The notes under the pieces were generated by a model. It did not search any database. It was not told where the DNA came from and worked only from the letters and a program-made list of their open reading frames with translations. From NCBI RefSeq assembly GCF_003050785.1, contig NZ_QAOH01000008.1, positions 62,001 through 126,000 on the forward strand: a stretch of DNA of 64,000 bases, in the 5' to 3' direction. Within the stretch, counting starts at the first letter, position 1, and each line of letters begins with the position of its first letter. Shown here piece after piece: positions 1 through 8,501 of this stretch. Both the position numbers and the translations under genes were made by a program. Origin of the DNA: Celeribacter persicus. GTDB lineage: Bacteria > Pseudomonadota > Alphaproteobacteria > Rhodobacterales > Rhodobacteraceae.

Positions 1-609
1 TTTCAGGTTGCTCAGTCGGCTGTAGCTGTTCATCGACCCCGACACGTCGAGCACGAGGGAAATTTCCAGACCGGAGAGACCCTGTTCCGCAACGCTTTCG
101 CTTGCCATGGAGAGGGAATCGACGGAGGCGAATTTCATGAAATAGGTGGGGATCGTGGCTGCGATCGAGGCGGAAACCTGACGTCCGTCGCCTAGCGGAA
201 CAACGGAAATTTCATCTTCCAGCAAATATTGGCTCAGCCCAGCTTTCGCGAAATAGTCGATGATCACGTCCTTCGGATCGTTGGTGTTCTCGAGGTTGGT
301 AGCCGCAAGTACGGCGCGGTCGAGCGTATTCTGCAATTCGGTTCGAAGCGTTTCATGACGCACGATGTCGATGCCGATCCCGGCCAGAAGCAGCAGGATG
401 ACAAAGGAGAACAAACCAAAAATTGCGAGCGAGCCCTCCTCGTCGCGCATATGGCTCTGCGCATCGAGTTTGCGCAGGTGATGGGACGTGGCCCGCAAGA
501 CTTCCGAGACCGGCGCGTGTCGCATGTTCTGACGCTCCGCGCGGCCGGTGGCATGGCCCCGGCCCGTGTAAAAATGCCCCGCTTCGCGGCGCGTGATCCT
601 ATTCAACAT
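1..609 (-). CDS. TadG-like pilus assembly protein, 3'-truncated by window edge
   Basis: Only the first 203 codons are in the window; the gene runs off the left end. Starting at ATG 609, an N-terminal cytoplasmic stretch carries a DEEGSLAIFG sequence followed by one membrane segment (about residues 85-105), the usual layout of TadE/TadG-type Flp pilus assembly proteins. Further on the frame reads DVSGSMNSY, a DxSxS metal-site (MIDAS) motif of a von Willebrand A domain, just before the edge. TadG-like proteins sit in the inner membrane with a periplasmic vWA region and help assemble Tad pili. The start is uncertain: internal ATGs exist nearer the TadE-like motif. No other tad gene is visible here. 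Confidence 0.75.
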   Translation of the reverse strand, partial: MLNRITRREAGHFYTGRGHATGRAERQNMRHAPVSEVLRATSHHLRKLDAQSHMRDEEGSLAIFGLFSFVILLLLAGIGIDIVRHETLRTELQNTLDRAVLAATNLENTNDPKDVIIDYFAKAGLSQYLLEDEISVVPLGDGRQVSASIAATIPTYFMKFASVDSLSMASESVAEQGLSGLEISLVLDVSGSMNSYSRLSNLK

Positions 610-972
610 GACACCGTCTCTCAATCGGAGTGGCGCCCCCATATTCCCCAGTGTGCATGGTGTCCGGCCGGGGTTGTCCCGTGCATGACAGACGCCACAC
701 GCCGGTATTCTGATCCGCCGGAAACCACGGGTAAAGCACGGAAGGGCTCTGCCCTGAAATGGTCATATTGGGTGGTGCATCGCGGGAAAATTCCGGGAAA
801 GCCATCGGGGGCTTTGGTGGCGCGTCTCGCGCGGTCTTGGTTTTGCCGCATTTCGACAAGATTGCGCCGAATTTGCGCCGTGATTTCGCCGTAATGCGAT
901 TCGGAGCCGGTTTATGGACGTCCCCGTGCGGGGACTCTGGACGTTGCGCGGGCGAGGGGCGATACTCGCGCC
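610..972. other. Intergenic region between tadG-like gene and dnaG
   Basis: This 363-nt divergent spacer holds no convincing gene. Near dnaG it has a hairpin, GTCCCC-GTGC-GGGGAC at 920-935, and a smaller one, GCGAG/CTCGC at 952-956 and 965-969, which covers the only purine-rich stretch (GAGGGG) that could serve as dnaG ribosome binding site. Promoters for both flanking genes must lie here, but I cannot place them with confidence. Confidence 0.5.
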
Positions 973-2928
973 ATGTCACTGCCCCCGGGATTCTTGGATG
1001 AGCTGCGATCGCGCCTGTCGCTGACCGATGTGGTCGGTCGCAAAGTCATGTGGGATCAGCGCAAATCGAACCCCGGCAAGGGCGATATGTGGGCGCCGTG
1101 CCCGTTCCACCACGAGAAGACCGCCTCTTTCCATGTGAACGACAAGGACGGTTACTATTATTGCTTTGGTTGCCATGCCAAGGGCGATGCGATTACCTTT
1201 GTGCGCGAGACGGAAAACGTCGGCTTCATGGAGGCGATCGAAATCCTTGCGCAGGAAGCCGGGATGCCGGTGCCGAAGAGCGACCCGAAAGCGCAGGAGA
1301 AATCCGACAAACGTGCGGAACTCGCCGAGGTCAACGAGGCGGCGAACCGGTTTTTCCGGCTCTGCCTGTCGCAACAGGGCGGCACCGCGGCGCGTGCCTA
1401 TCTCGACAAACGCGGCATGAAGCCCGAGACGCGGGAACGCTTCGAGATTGGTTTTGCGCCTTCGGGCAATGCGCTTTTGCGCGCACTTAGGGATCAGGGC
1501 ATCTCCACCGAACTGGCGGTGGAGGCCGGGGTGGTCGCGAAGCCCGACGACGGACGCGAGCCCTATGATTTCTTCCGCGACAGGATCGTCTTTCCCATTC
1601 GCGATGCGCGCGGGCGGCTGATTTCCTTCGGCGGGCGGGCGATGGACCCGAATGCACGGGCGAAATATCTCAATGGTCCCGAGCGGCTTTTGTTCGACAA
1701 GGGCAACGCGCTTTACAACCACAAAGAGGCGCGCGCGGCTTGTGGGCGCGGTCAGACGCTTGTGGTGGCCGAGGGCTACATGGACGTGATCGCGCTGGCC
1801 GAGGCGGGGTTCGAGGCGACGGTTGCGCCTCTGGGAACGGCGATCACCGACCGGCAATTGCAGCTCATGTGGCGGATGTCCGACGAGCCGGTGATTGCGC
1901 TCGATGGCGACAAGGCGGGGCTTCGGGCCGCGTATCGGGTGATTGATCTGGCCATGCCTTTGCTTGAGGCCGGGAAGGGGCTGCGCTTTGCCATTCTGCC
2001 GGAGGGGCAGGACCCCGATGAGTTGATCAAGGCCAAGGGGCCGGACGCGATGCAGGAGGTGCTCGATGGCGCCCTGCCGATGGTCGCTCTGCTGTGGCGG
2101 CGGGAGACCGAGGGCAAGGTGTTCGACAGCCCGGAACGACGTGCCGCCCTCGACAAATCCCTGCGCGAGACCATCCGGCCCATTACAGACGCTTCGATCA
2201 AACGCCATTACGGCGAGATTCTCAATGACATGCGCCGCGATCTGTTCCGCGGCAAACGCGACGATGGCCCGCGTCGGGCCTGGACGCCGAACGGGCGCGG
2301 GCGGTTCGGGAAACAGGTTGCGGTGCCGACCGAGGGGCTGAAGGCCTCGCTGATTGTTTCCGGCGACGAGGCGCAGGCCGACCTGATGCGTGAGGCGGTG
2401 GTGCTTGCGGTGCTGATCGCCAATCCGGGGTTGGCGTTGGAATTTTTGTCGCAACTGGAGGCGTTGACGCCCCGTTCGGAGGATCATGCGCTGTTGCTCC
2501 ACGCGGTGCTGACCCATGCCGAAGAAGAGGATGTCGGGGCACTCAGGGAAAATGTGATCGCGATGGCGGGGCAGGGGGCTCTTGACCGGTTGATGTCGCA
2601 TCCCCATGTGCAAATCGCGCCCCCTGTGCGACGGCCCGACCGCGAGGTGGCGCAGATGTGCCTCACGGAGGAGCTGGCGAAGCTCAAGGCGCGACGCGGC
2701 TATCAGGCGGAGTTGGCCGAAGGCTTGGAAGAGATGCTGGCCGCCGATGATGAAAAGCTGACCTGGCGTCTGCGTCAGGCGGCCGAGGCGCGCAACCGGG
2801 CCACGAAGGCGGAGGCGGAAGACAGGACGGAATTCGACATCGCGGAAAACGGGCTTGAGCTGTCGCGGGACGAGCGGGATGCGTTTCGGGCACTTTTGAA
2901 CCGAATCGCACCGGAACGTGGCAAGTGA
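973..2928 (+). CDS. dnaG: DNA primase DnaG
   Basis: DnaG makes the RNA primers used by the replicative polymerase on the lagging strand. The 651-residue length fits the family. The N-terminus has the CHC2 zinc-ribbon (CPFHHEKTASFHV, then CFGCHAKGD, about residues 40-70). The RNAP core with Toprim domain follows: VVAEGYMDVIAL near residue 265 holds the acidic EGYMD motif, and ALDGDKAG near 315 is the DxD metal site. The C-terminal helicase-binding domain is more divergent. It lies upstream of rpoD in the same orientation, a remnant of the macromolecular synthesis operon (dnaG-rpoD). The start has only a weak, hairpin-covered GAGGGG 14 nt upstream. Confidence 0.97.
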   Translation: MSLPPGFLDELRSRLSLTDVVGRKVMWDQRKSNPGKGDMWAPCPFHHEKTASFHVNDKDGYYYCFGCHAKGDAITFVRETENVGFMEAIEILAQEAGMPVPKSDPKAQEKSDKRAELAEVNEAANRFFRLCLSQQGGTAARAYLDKRGMKPETRERFEIGFAPSGNALLRALRDQGISTELAVEAGVVAKPDDGREPYDFFRDRIVFPIRDARGRLISFGGRAMDPNARAKYLNGPERLLFDKGNALYNHKEARAACGRGQTLVVAEGYMDVIALAEAGFEATVAPLGTAITDRQLQLMWRMSDEPVIALDGDKAGLRAAYRVIDLAMPLLEAGKGLRFAILPEGQDPDELIKAKGPDAMQEVLDGALPMVALLWRRETEGKVFDSPERRAALDKSLRETIRPITDASIKRHYGEILNDMRRDLFRGKRDDGPRRAWTPNGRGRFGKQVAVPTEGLKASLIVSGDEAQADLMREAVVLAVLIANPGLALEFLSQLEALTPRSEDHALLLHAVLTHAEEEDVGALRENVIAMAGQGALDRLMSHPHVQIAPPVRRPDREVAQMCLTEELAKLKARRGYQAELAEGLEEMLAADDEKLTWRLRQAAEARNRATKAEAEDRTEFDIAENGLELSRDERDAFRALLNRIAPERGK

Positions 2929-3010
2929 GCCGCAAAGACAGCGGGCGTTGCGTGGAGACGCCCTGTGCCACTGGTGCAGGGATGGTTAAGGAAATATGGG
3001 TATTCGGGTG

Positions 3011-3040
3011 GCGAATCATTGATTCGCATGACATGATTCG
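3011..3040. promoter_or_regulatory. Palindrome with three GANTC sites upstream of rpoD
   Basis: GCGAATC-ATT-GATTCGC forms a perfect inverted repeat at 3011-3027, with a third GATTC at 3034-3038. Each half carries GANTC, the CcrM methylation target in alphaproteobacteria. The site lies about 135 nt before the rpoD start, in the dnaG-rpoD spacer, a plausible position for an rpoD promoter. The sequence is seen directly; a role in methylation-dependent (GcrA-type) control is inference. Confidence 0.4.
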
Positions 3041-3175
3041 GGTTTGAGCAGGCGCTGAGTCGGGCAAAGGTCTTGTGGCGGGCGGGTAAACCCGCATCGA
3101 CAGGGCCGCTGACACGCCAGTGACAGGGCCATCGGGACCGCATTCGGAACCCGCCAGAGTTTAGGGGAGAGCCGC

Positions 3176-5176
3176 ATGGCAGCCAAAGACAATGACGACG
3201 CCAAGAGTGACGATCAGGACCAGGACGTGATGCTCGACGTGAGCCAGACCGCGGTCAAGAAGATGATCGCCGAGGCGCGTGAGAAAGGCTACATCACCTA
3301 CGATCAGCTCAACAAGGTCCTGCCACCGGAGCAGGTGAGTTCCGAGCAGATCGAGGACGTGATGTCGATGCTCTCCGAGATGGGCATCAACGTCATCGAA
3401 GACGAAGAGGTCGAGGACGACGACAGCGCGGATGGCGGAGATGCCAAGGGCGGCGAACTCGTGGCGACCAGCGGTTCGCGCGAAGTCGCGATGGCCTCTT
3501 CCGAGACCGAAAAGCTTGACCGCACGGATGACCCGGTGCGCATGTACCTGCGCGAGATGGGCTCGGTCGAACTGCTGTCGCGCGAGGGCGAGATTGCGAT
3601 TGCGAAGCGCATTGAGGCCGGGCGCAACACGATGATCGCGGGGCTGTGCGAAAGCCCGCTGACCTTCCAGGCGATCACCATCTGGCATGACGAACTTCTG
3701 TCCGAGGACATTCTTCTGCGCGATGTCATTGACCTTGAGGCCACCTTTGGCGGCGGTGTCGATGAGGACGAGGATGAGGAAAATGTCGTCGAGGGACTGA
3801 ATGCCGAAGCCTCCGCCTCCGACACTAAGGAAAAGGAGCAGGAATACGACGCCGATGGAAACCCGATTTCCTCCGATGAGGATGACGAGGACGACGAGCA
3901 GGCGAATATGTCGCTCGCCGCGATGGAAGCTGCGCTGAAACCGCAGGTGCTTGAAACGCTCGCGCGGATTTCCGAAGACTTCGCCCGTCTCTCCGAGATG
4001 CAGGACCTGCGGATGTCGGCGACACTCAACGAGGACGGATCGTTTTCGGAAGGGGCGGAGGCCGAGTATCAGAAACTGCGCTCCGAGATCGTGGTTCTGG
4101 TGAACTCGCTGCATCTGCACAACAACCGGATCGAAGCGCTGATCGACCAGCTCTACGGCATCAACAAGCGCGTCATGTCCATCGACAGCGCCATGGTGAA
4201 GCTCGCCGATCAGGCGCGGATCAACCGGCGCGAATTCATCGAGGATTACCGCGGCTCGGAACTGGACCCGACCTGGCTTGATCGCATGGCGGAAAAGCCG
4301 GGGCGTGGCTGGCAGATGTTCATCGAACGCTTCTCCGACAAGGTCGAGGAGCTGCGCTCCGACATGGCCATGGTCGGCCAGTATGTCGGTGTGGATATTT
4401 CCGAATTCCGCCGCATCGTGGCGCAGGTCCAGAAGGGCGAGAAAGAGGCACGTCAGGCCAAGAAGGAAATGGTCGAGGCCAACCTGCGTCTCGTGATCTC
4501 GATTGCCAAGAAATACACCAACCGCGGGTTGCAATTCCTTGATCTCATTCAGGAAGGCAACATTGGCCTGATGAAGGCGGTCGATAAATTCGAATACCGT
4601 CGCGGCTATAAATTCTCCACCTATGCGACCTGGTGGATCAGGCAGGCGATCACGCGGAGCATCGCGGATCAGGCCCGCACGATCCGTATTCCGGTGCACA
4701 TGATCGAGACGATCAACAAGTTGGTCCGGACCGGTCGCCAGATGTTGCACGAGATCGGTCGCGAACCGACGCCGGAAGAACTGGCCGAAAAGCTGCAAAT
4801 GCCGCTCGAAAAGGTCCGCAAGGTGATGAAAATCGCCAAGGAGCCGATTTCGCTGGAGACGCCGATCGGCGACGAGGAAGACAGCCAGCTTGGCGATTTC
4901 ATCGAGGACAAGAACGCGGTCTTGCCCTTGGATGCGGCCATTCAGGAGAACCTCAAAGAGACCACCACCCGCGTGCTGGCCTCGCTCACGCCCCGCGAAG
5001 AACGCGTGCTGCGGATGCGGTTCGGGATCGGCATGAACACCGACCACACGCTCGAAGAGGTGGGTCAACAGTTCAGCGTGACGCGGGAACGTATCCGTCA
5101 GATCGAGGCGAAGGCTTTGCGGAAGCTGAAGCACCCGAGCCGGTCGCGGAAACTGCGGTCGTTCTTGGATCAGTAA
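3176..5176 (+). CDS. rpoD: RNA polymerase sigma factor RpoD (sigma-70)
   Basis: This is the primary sigma factor, directing core RNA polymerase to housekeeping promoters. The 666 residues include region 1.1 at the N-terminus, region 1.2 ([17 protein letters not shown], about 117-135), an acidic non-conserved insert rich in D and E, regions 2.1-2.4 ([32 protein letters not shown], about 435-505), region 3, and region 4.2 helix-turn-helix ([21 protein letters not shown]) at the C-terminus. ATG 3176 follows AGGGGAGA at suitable spacing. It is preceded by dnaG and followed after 6 nt by an unrelated low-GC gene. Confidence 0.98.
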   Translation: MAAKDNDDAKSDDQDQDVMLDVSQTAVKKMIAEAREKGYITYDQLNKVLPPEQVSSEQIEDVMSMLSEMGINVIEDEEVEDDDSADGGDAKGGELVATSGSREVAMASSETEKLDRTDDPVRMYLREMGSVELLSREGEIAIAKRIEAGRNTMIAGLCESPLTFQAITIWHDELLSEDILLRDVIDLEATFGGGVDEDEDEENVVEGLNAEASASDTKEKEQEYDADGNPISSDEDDEDDEQANMSLAAMEAALKPQVLETLARISEDFARLSEMQDLRMSATLNEDGSFSEGAEAEYQKLRSEIVVLVNSLHLHNNRIEALIDQLYGINKRVMSIDSAMVKLADQARINRREFIEDYRGSELDPTWLDRMAEKPGRGWQMFIERFSDKVEELRSDMAMVGQYVGVDISEFRRIVAQVQKGEKEARQAKKEMVEANLRLVISIAKKYTNRGLQFLDLIQEGNIGLMKAVDKFEYRRGYKFSTYATWWIRQAITRSIADQARTIRIPVHMIETINKLVRTGRQMLHEIGREPTPEELAEKLQMPLEKVRKVMKIAKEPISLETPIGDEEDSQLGDFIEDKNAVLPLDAAIQENLKETTTRVLASLTPREERVLRMRFGIGMNTDHTLEEVGQQFSVTRERIRQIEAKALRKLKHPSRSRKLRSFLDQ

Positions 5177-5182
5177 GTATAT

Positions 5183-5560
5183 ATGCGCAAAGTTACACCT
5201 CTGACGCGCAAGCGTGCCTTTGCCACCATTAAGGTCGTGGCAAAGGCGATGATGGAAGGTGAACATGCGATTTCATATTCTGATTTAGCCGTAAGGTTAG
5301 GGATGCCGAATGAAACGGGAAGAGGACTTGGGCCTATTCTCGATGAAGCTGCTCACATGTGTATTGAGCATAACTTGCCCGATGTTTCTGCTGTAGTGGT
5401 CACTAAAGAGAGTTTGTTGAGGGGAGAACCCATGCCTTCGATGGACTCCTTTGTTGATGGTATGTGGCCAATTACTGGAGTGATGATCGAGGATGTTCCC
5501 ATAATCCAAGCTCAAGTTAGAGAATTTAATTGGAGAGAAGTGCGCCAATTAAATTTGTAA
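5183..5560 (+). CDS. Conserved-looking hypothetical protein, low-GC orphan behind rpoD
   Basis: A 125-residue protein starting 6 nt after the rpoD stop. I do not recognise a named family with certainty. The middle (ISYSDLAVRLGMPN, then GRGLGPILDEAAHMC) resembles the winged-helix segment of MGMT/alkyltransferase-like proteins, where a Y-G-E-L-A-x-x-x-G-x-P pattern precedes the PCHRV active site; here the catalytic-cysteine motif is absent and the aligned part reads AVVVTKESLLRGEPMP. Base composition is visibly poorer in G+C than rpoD or hlyU, with TTA, AGA and ATA codons, suggesting recent acquisition. There is no signal peptide or membrane segment. It may be read through from rpoD. Function unknown. 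Confidence 0.75.
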   Translation: MRKVTPLTRKRAFATIKVVAKAMMEGEHAISYSDLAVRLGMPNETGRGLGPILDEAAHMCIEHNLPDVSAVVVTKESLLRGEPMPSMDSFVDGMWPITGVMIEDVPIIQAQVREFNWREVRQLNL

Positions 5561-5614
5561 GTGCTGACGACGCTAACTGGTGCGCGGAACAAGGCCGCAA
5601 GCCGCCGCGCATCG

Positions 5615-5805
5615 GTCATGCTGAAAGCATGCCTTCGGCATGACCCGTCCGGCGGTCTGGCGATTTTGTAGGCGCTACGCCACGTTCAAATGTCCGACGG
5701 ATTTGGCGGGCATAAAGCGCCCTGTGCAACCGTTTCATCGCCAGCCCCCGGTCAGGCGATGCGCGGCTTGCACTTGGGCGGCAAGGGCTTCAAACTGCCG
5801 CCCAA
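5615..5805 (+). other. Hairpin-rich leader between 5560 and hlyU
   Basis: Two alternative folds are visible. GTCATGC (5615-5621) pairs with GCATGAC (5638-5644), competing with two small hairpins, ATGCT-GAA-AGCAT and ATGCC-TTC-GGCAT. Just before hlyU a perfect 10-bp stem, TTGGGCGGCA (5774-5783) with TGCCGCCCAA (5796-5805), ends 4 nt before the AGGAGG ribosome binding site. No T-run follows, so these are not simple terminators. They could be RNA control elements for hlyU or folds terminating transcription from rpoD; both readings are inference. Confidence 0.35.
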
Positions 5806-5817
5806 ACAGGAGGTTCC

Positions 5818-6120
5818 ATGTCCCTTTTCTCGAAACTCTTCGGTGGCAAACCGCAACGCGACGCCGCCCAGAAATCCTCCGCAAAGCCCGAGCTGTACGG
5901 CAAGGATTACCGCATTTTCCCGGAGCCGCAGAAAGCGGAAGGCGGTTATCGCATCGCGGCACGGATCGAGAAGGAGTTCGACGGCGAGACACGCGCGCAT
6001 ATGATGATCCGGGCGGATACGATGAGCGATCTGGATGATGCGCGGCAGGAAAGCCTGCGCAAGGCGCAGATTTTCATCGACCAGATGGGCGACAGTATTT
6101 TCGACGATCCCCGGATGTGA
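5818..6120 (+). CDS. HlyU family transcriptional regulator
   Basis: A 100-residue protein with the pattern of the HlyU family common in alphaproteobacteria: a short N-terminal MSLFSKLFGG, then YRIAARIEKEFDGETRAHMMIRAD and a closing segment with KAQIFIDQMGDSIF. The family name comes from a Vibrio hemolysin activator, but in alphaproteobacteria the role is mostly untested and the protein may not bind DNA. There is no signal peptide or membrane helix. The start is supported by AGGAGG 5 nt upstream. The RBS lies beside a strong hairpin. It stands alone and converges with the next gene. Confidence 0.85.
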   Translation: MSLFSKLFGGKPQRDAAQKSSAKPELYGKDYRIFPEPQKAEGGYRIAARIEKEFDGETRAHMMIRADTMSDLDDARQESLRKAQIFIDQMGDSIFDDPRM

Positions 6121-6153
6121 GGCCCCGCCCGGGCAAGGGCTGGGCCTGAGTGT

Positions 6154-7005
6154 TCAGAGCGCGGCTTTGACCGTCTCGGCGATCGGCTCGGTCGGGTGGC
6201 CGATCAGTTTGGACAGCGTGTGGCTCGCGTCGAACAGCGCGCCTTTGGCGGCTTTCGCATCCGAATCCGCGAGAATGGCGGCGAAACCGGCGGGCAGACC
6301 TGCGCCGACCAGTGCCTCCGCGAAAGCGGCCTCAGTCATGTCGGTGTATGTGATCTCTTTGCCGGAAGCTTCCGACACGATGGTGGCATATTCCGCAAGC
6401 GTGTAGCCCTCATCCCCCGCCAGTTCCAGAACCTCTCCGTCATGACCGCCCGCAAGCACGATGGCCGCCGCTTCGGCGTAATCCTTGCGCGGGGCAGTCG
6501 AGAGTTTTCCCTCACCGGCGGCGCCGAAATGTTGGCCGAGGTCGAGGTCCTGCCCCAATGTCATGGTGATGTTCTCGGAATACCAGCCATTGCGCAGGAG
6601 CGTGAAGGGGAGGTCGCTGTCCTTGAGCATCGCTTCGGTCGCGAGGTGCTCTTCGGCCAGTGCCATGCCTCCAGTGTCCGCTTTCAAGAGCGAGGTATAA
6701 GCGATGAACCCCACGCCCGCAGCCTTCGCGGCCTCGATGACATTGCCATGCTGGACCGCGCGTTGGCCGACTTCTGACGACGAGATCAGGAGCAGACGAT
6801 CCACGCCGTCAAAAGCGGTAGTGAGGGCGGCGACATCGGTGTAATCGGCGCGCCGGGTGGCGATGCCCTTGGCGGCATAGGCGTCGGCGGCTTTCTCGGA
6901 GCGCACGAGGGCAAGGATGTCGTCTTTGGAGACGAGGGTGGCGAGATGATCGACGACGAGTTGGCCAAGCTGGCCGGAGGCGCCGGTGACGAGATAGGTT
7001 GTCAT
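6154..7005 (-). CDS. NmrA/SDR-type NAD(P)H-binding oxidoreductase (QorB-like)
   Basis: A 283-residue Rossmann protein starting MTTYLVTGASGQLGQLV, with the GxxGxxG dinucleotide motif at residues 8-14. The flow resembles QorB/NmrA-like quinone oxidoreductases (VDRLLLISSSEVGQR, then LLRNGWYSENI), which reduce quinones with NADPH or act as redox sensors. I chose ATG 7005 because AAGGGA sits 6 nt upstream; earlier ATGs at 7011 and 7038 are less well placed. It is divergent from an HxlR regulator across a 126-nt spacer with symmetrical repeats, the usual qorB-qorR-type arrangement, so it is probably the target of that regulator. Substrate unknown. Confidence 0.88.
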   Translation of the reverse strand: MTTYLVTGASGQLGQLVVDHLATLVSKDDILALVRSEKAADAYAAKGIATRRADYTDVAALTTAFDGVDRLLLISSSEVGQRAVQHGNVIEAAKAAGVGFIAYTSLLKADTGGMALAEEHLATEAMLKDSDLPFTLLRNGWYSENITMTLGQDLDLGQHFGAAGEGKLSTAPRKDYAEAAAIVLAGGHDGEVLELAGDEGYTLAEYATIVSEASGKEITYTDMTEAAFAEALVGAGLPAGFAAILADSDAKAAKGALFDASHTLSKLIGHPTEPIAETVKAAL

Positions 7006-7038
7006 ATCCATTCCCTTTTGGATTCGTTTCGAGTACAA

Positions 7039-7109
7039 GTCTCAGATAGAGACCTTATGTTTCCCTGAAAAGGAGGCACTTTTTCGGGACAAGGTAACAT
7101 GAAGGTAAC
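7039..7109. promoter_or_regulatory. Candidate HxlR operators in divergent promoter
   Basis: Between the oxidoreductase and HxlR genes lie an inverted repeat GTCTC-AGATA-GAGAC (7039-7053) and a direct repeat AAGGTAAC at 7091-7098 and 7102-7109, one helical turn apart. HxlR/MarR-like winged-helix dimers often bind such sites and control the divergent gene. Assignment to this regulator is inference from position. Confidence 0.45.
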
Positions 7110-7131
7110 CCCTGAATAGGAACCCAAAGCG

Positions 7132-7521
7132 ATGCGCGACATTCCGATGAGCCGTCTGGAAGAATGGAAGGCGATGGGGTTCGACCCGCAAAACTGCCCT
7201 GTGCGGCAGGTGCTCGACCATGTGGCGGCGAAATGGACTTCGTTGATCCTGCTGGAACTGGAAAATGGGCCGCAAAGGTTCAATGCGCTGGGACGTGCCC
7301 TGCCGGATATTTCCAAACGCATGCTGACACGATCCCTGCGCGAACTGGAGCGCGACGGGTTGGTCGCGCGCGAGGTGTTCGACACGAAGCCGCCCTCGGT
7401 CACGTACCGGCTGACCGATCTCGGGCGTTCATTCCTCGGGCCGCTGCATGGGTTGATCGACTGGGCCGGTGCGAAAATGCCCGAGATTGAGGCGGCCAGG
7501 GACGCTTTCGACCGAAACTGA
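7132..7521 (+). CDS. HxlR family transcriptional regulator
   Basis: A 129-residue winged-helix DNA-binding protein of the HxlR group. The family hallmarks are present: [16 protein letters not shown] near the start, with the conserved cysteine often used for redox or quinone sensing, then [30 protein letters not shown] (recognition helix, about 60-90) and [12 protein letters not shown] in the wing. Homologues such as QorR repress a divergent oxidoreductase until the cysteine is modified. The divergent NmrA/SDR gene and the repeats between them fit that model. The effector is not known from sequence. Confidence 0.92.
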   Translation: MRDIPMSRLEEWKAMGFDPQNCPVRQVLDHVAAKWTSLILLELENGPQRFNALGRALPDISKRMLTRSLRELERDGLVAREVFDTKPPSVTYRLTDLGRSFLGPLHGLIDWAGAKMPEIEAARDAFDRN

Positions 7522-7525
7522 CCGC

Positions 7526-7534
7526 TTATCCACA
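7526..7534 (+). promoter_or_regulatory. Perfect DnaA-box match
   Basis: TTATCCACA on the plus strand, 5 nt after the HxlR stop, matches the DnaA-box consensus exactly. It lies upstream of the small membrane protein gene at 7608. A second perfect box lies at 8990-8998 on the other strand. Single boxes arise by chance; function is unproven. Confidence 0.35.
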
Positions 7535-7607
7535 AGAAATTCGGCAATATTGAAACTCGATTAAGCTTTCGTGCGTTGGTCTGGGACAACTGCACGGGAG
7601 AGCTGTC

Positions 7608-7913
7608 ATGACACGTATCGCCAAGGCGTTAATCGCCTTTTCCATCGTTCTTTCCGCCGTCGCCCTGTTTGTGCCCTTCGGCAGGCTGGACAATGTCGTG
7701 CAGGGGGCGTTCGTGGTGAGCGATGCACCGTTGACACAGGCCGAAAGCGGTGAGGATGTCATCGTCATCAAGGTTCCTGCCGAAGATTTGCAACGCTGTA
7801 TCAACACGCTGGATCAGGTATTTCTCGGGCCGGTCACGGATGCATCGGTGCAAAGCGTCTCCCTGAGCGCGGACCAAAGCGGGCCGATTGTGCGTTGCGA
7901 AGCGGAAGGCTGA
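7608..7913 (+). CDS. Small membrane-anchored or exported hypothetical protein
   Basis: A 101-residue protein with an N-terminal hydrophobic segment (IAKALIAFSIVLSAVALFV, residues 4-22) that could be a signal peptide or membrane anchor, and a periplasmic remainder with two cysteines (QRCINTL, IVRCEAEG) that could form a disulfide. I recognise no family. It is followed after 66 nt by another exported protein of unknown function and then YjbQ, possibly one transcription unit. Confidence 0.6.
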   Translation: MTRIAKALIAFSIVLSAVALFVPFGRLDNVVQGAFVVSDAPLTQAESGEDVIVIKVPAEDLQRCINTLDQVFLGPVTDASVQSVSLSADQSGPIVRCEAEG

Positions 7914-7979
7914 TCCACACGTTTCCATTGTAAGCCCGTCAGGGTAAACAGTCCTCAAGGTTGTGCGGAGGGCTTCGAA

Positions 7980-8501
7980 ATGACGTGCGTATGGAACTGG
8001 AAGATAGGTGGATCGACAGGCGTTTTGGGTACCGTCGTTTTGTCTGCAATGCTCACGGGCATTGCGCCCGCGCAGGCAGAAGATGAGCCTCTGTTCTCCT
8101 GCGCCTTTTCCAATGGAAAAGCTGTGACGCTGATGGCGGATGAGCAAAGGGTAACCTATATTTTCGGACACCCGGACCAGCCGCCGGAGCTTGTACTGCA
8201 ACGCCCCTATGCAGAGGTAGAGGTGACGCCCTGGCCTGGGGTCGGTGGGGCGATCTGGGAGGAATTGCGTCTGATGAATGGCGATGTGAGTTATATGCTC
8301 TGGGGTGCGCTCGACCGGATGACGGATGAGCATGAGCGAAGCGCGGGAATTGTCGTCGAGCGGGACGGGGAGGAATTGGCCCGTTTCGAGTGCTTGCCGG
8401 AGACGCTCGACTATGCGGTTTTTACCTTCGCCGATGCCTATGAGGCGGCGGGTTATTGCTGGGATTTCGATGCGCAAATCTGGCAGGAGAGCTGCGAATG
8501 A
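7980..8501 (+). CDS. Exported hypothetical protein
   Basis: A 173-residue protein with a signal peptide: hydrophobic core TGVLGTVVLSAMLTGIAPAQA (roughly residues 14-34) ending in an AQA cleavage-like site. The mature part has several cysteines and is rich in aromatic residues. There is no recognised domain. Its stop overlaps the start of yjbQ in an ATGA junction at 8498-8501, so the two are translationally coupled, though one product is exported and the other cytosolic. A nearer start cannot be excluded. Confidence 0.65.
   Translation: MTCVWNWKIGGSTGVLGTVVLSAMLTGIAPAQAEDEPLFSCAFSNGKAVTLMADEQRVTYIFGHPDQPPELVLQRPYAEVEVTPWPGVGGAIWEELRLMNGDVSYMLWGALDRMTDEHERSAGIVVERDGEELARFECLPETLDYAVFTFADAYEAAGYCWDFDAQIWQESCE

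Noticed and set aside
976-2613. 545-codon frame antisense to dnaG
   Set aside because: Opposite a clear DNA primase and without recognisable protein features.
3161-5266. 701-codon open frame antisense to rpoD
   Set aside because: Lies wholly opposite the conserved sigma factor, has no family motif or ribosome binding site; a shadow caused by high GC and codon bias.
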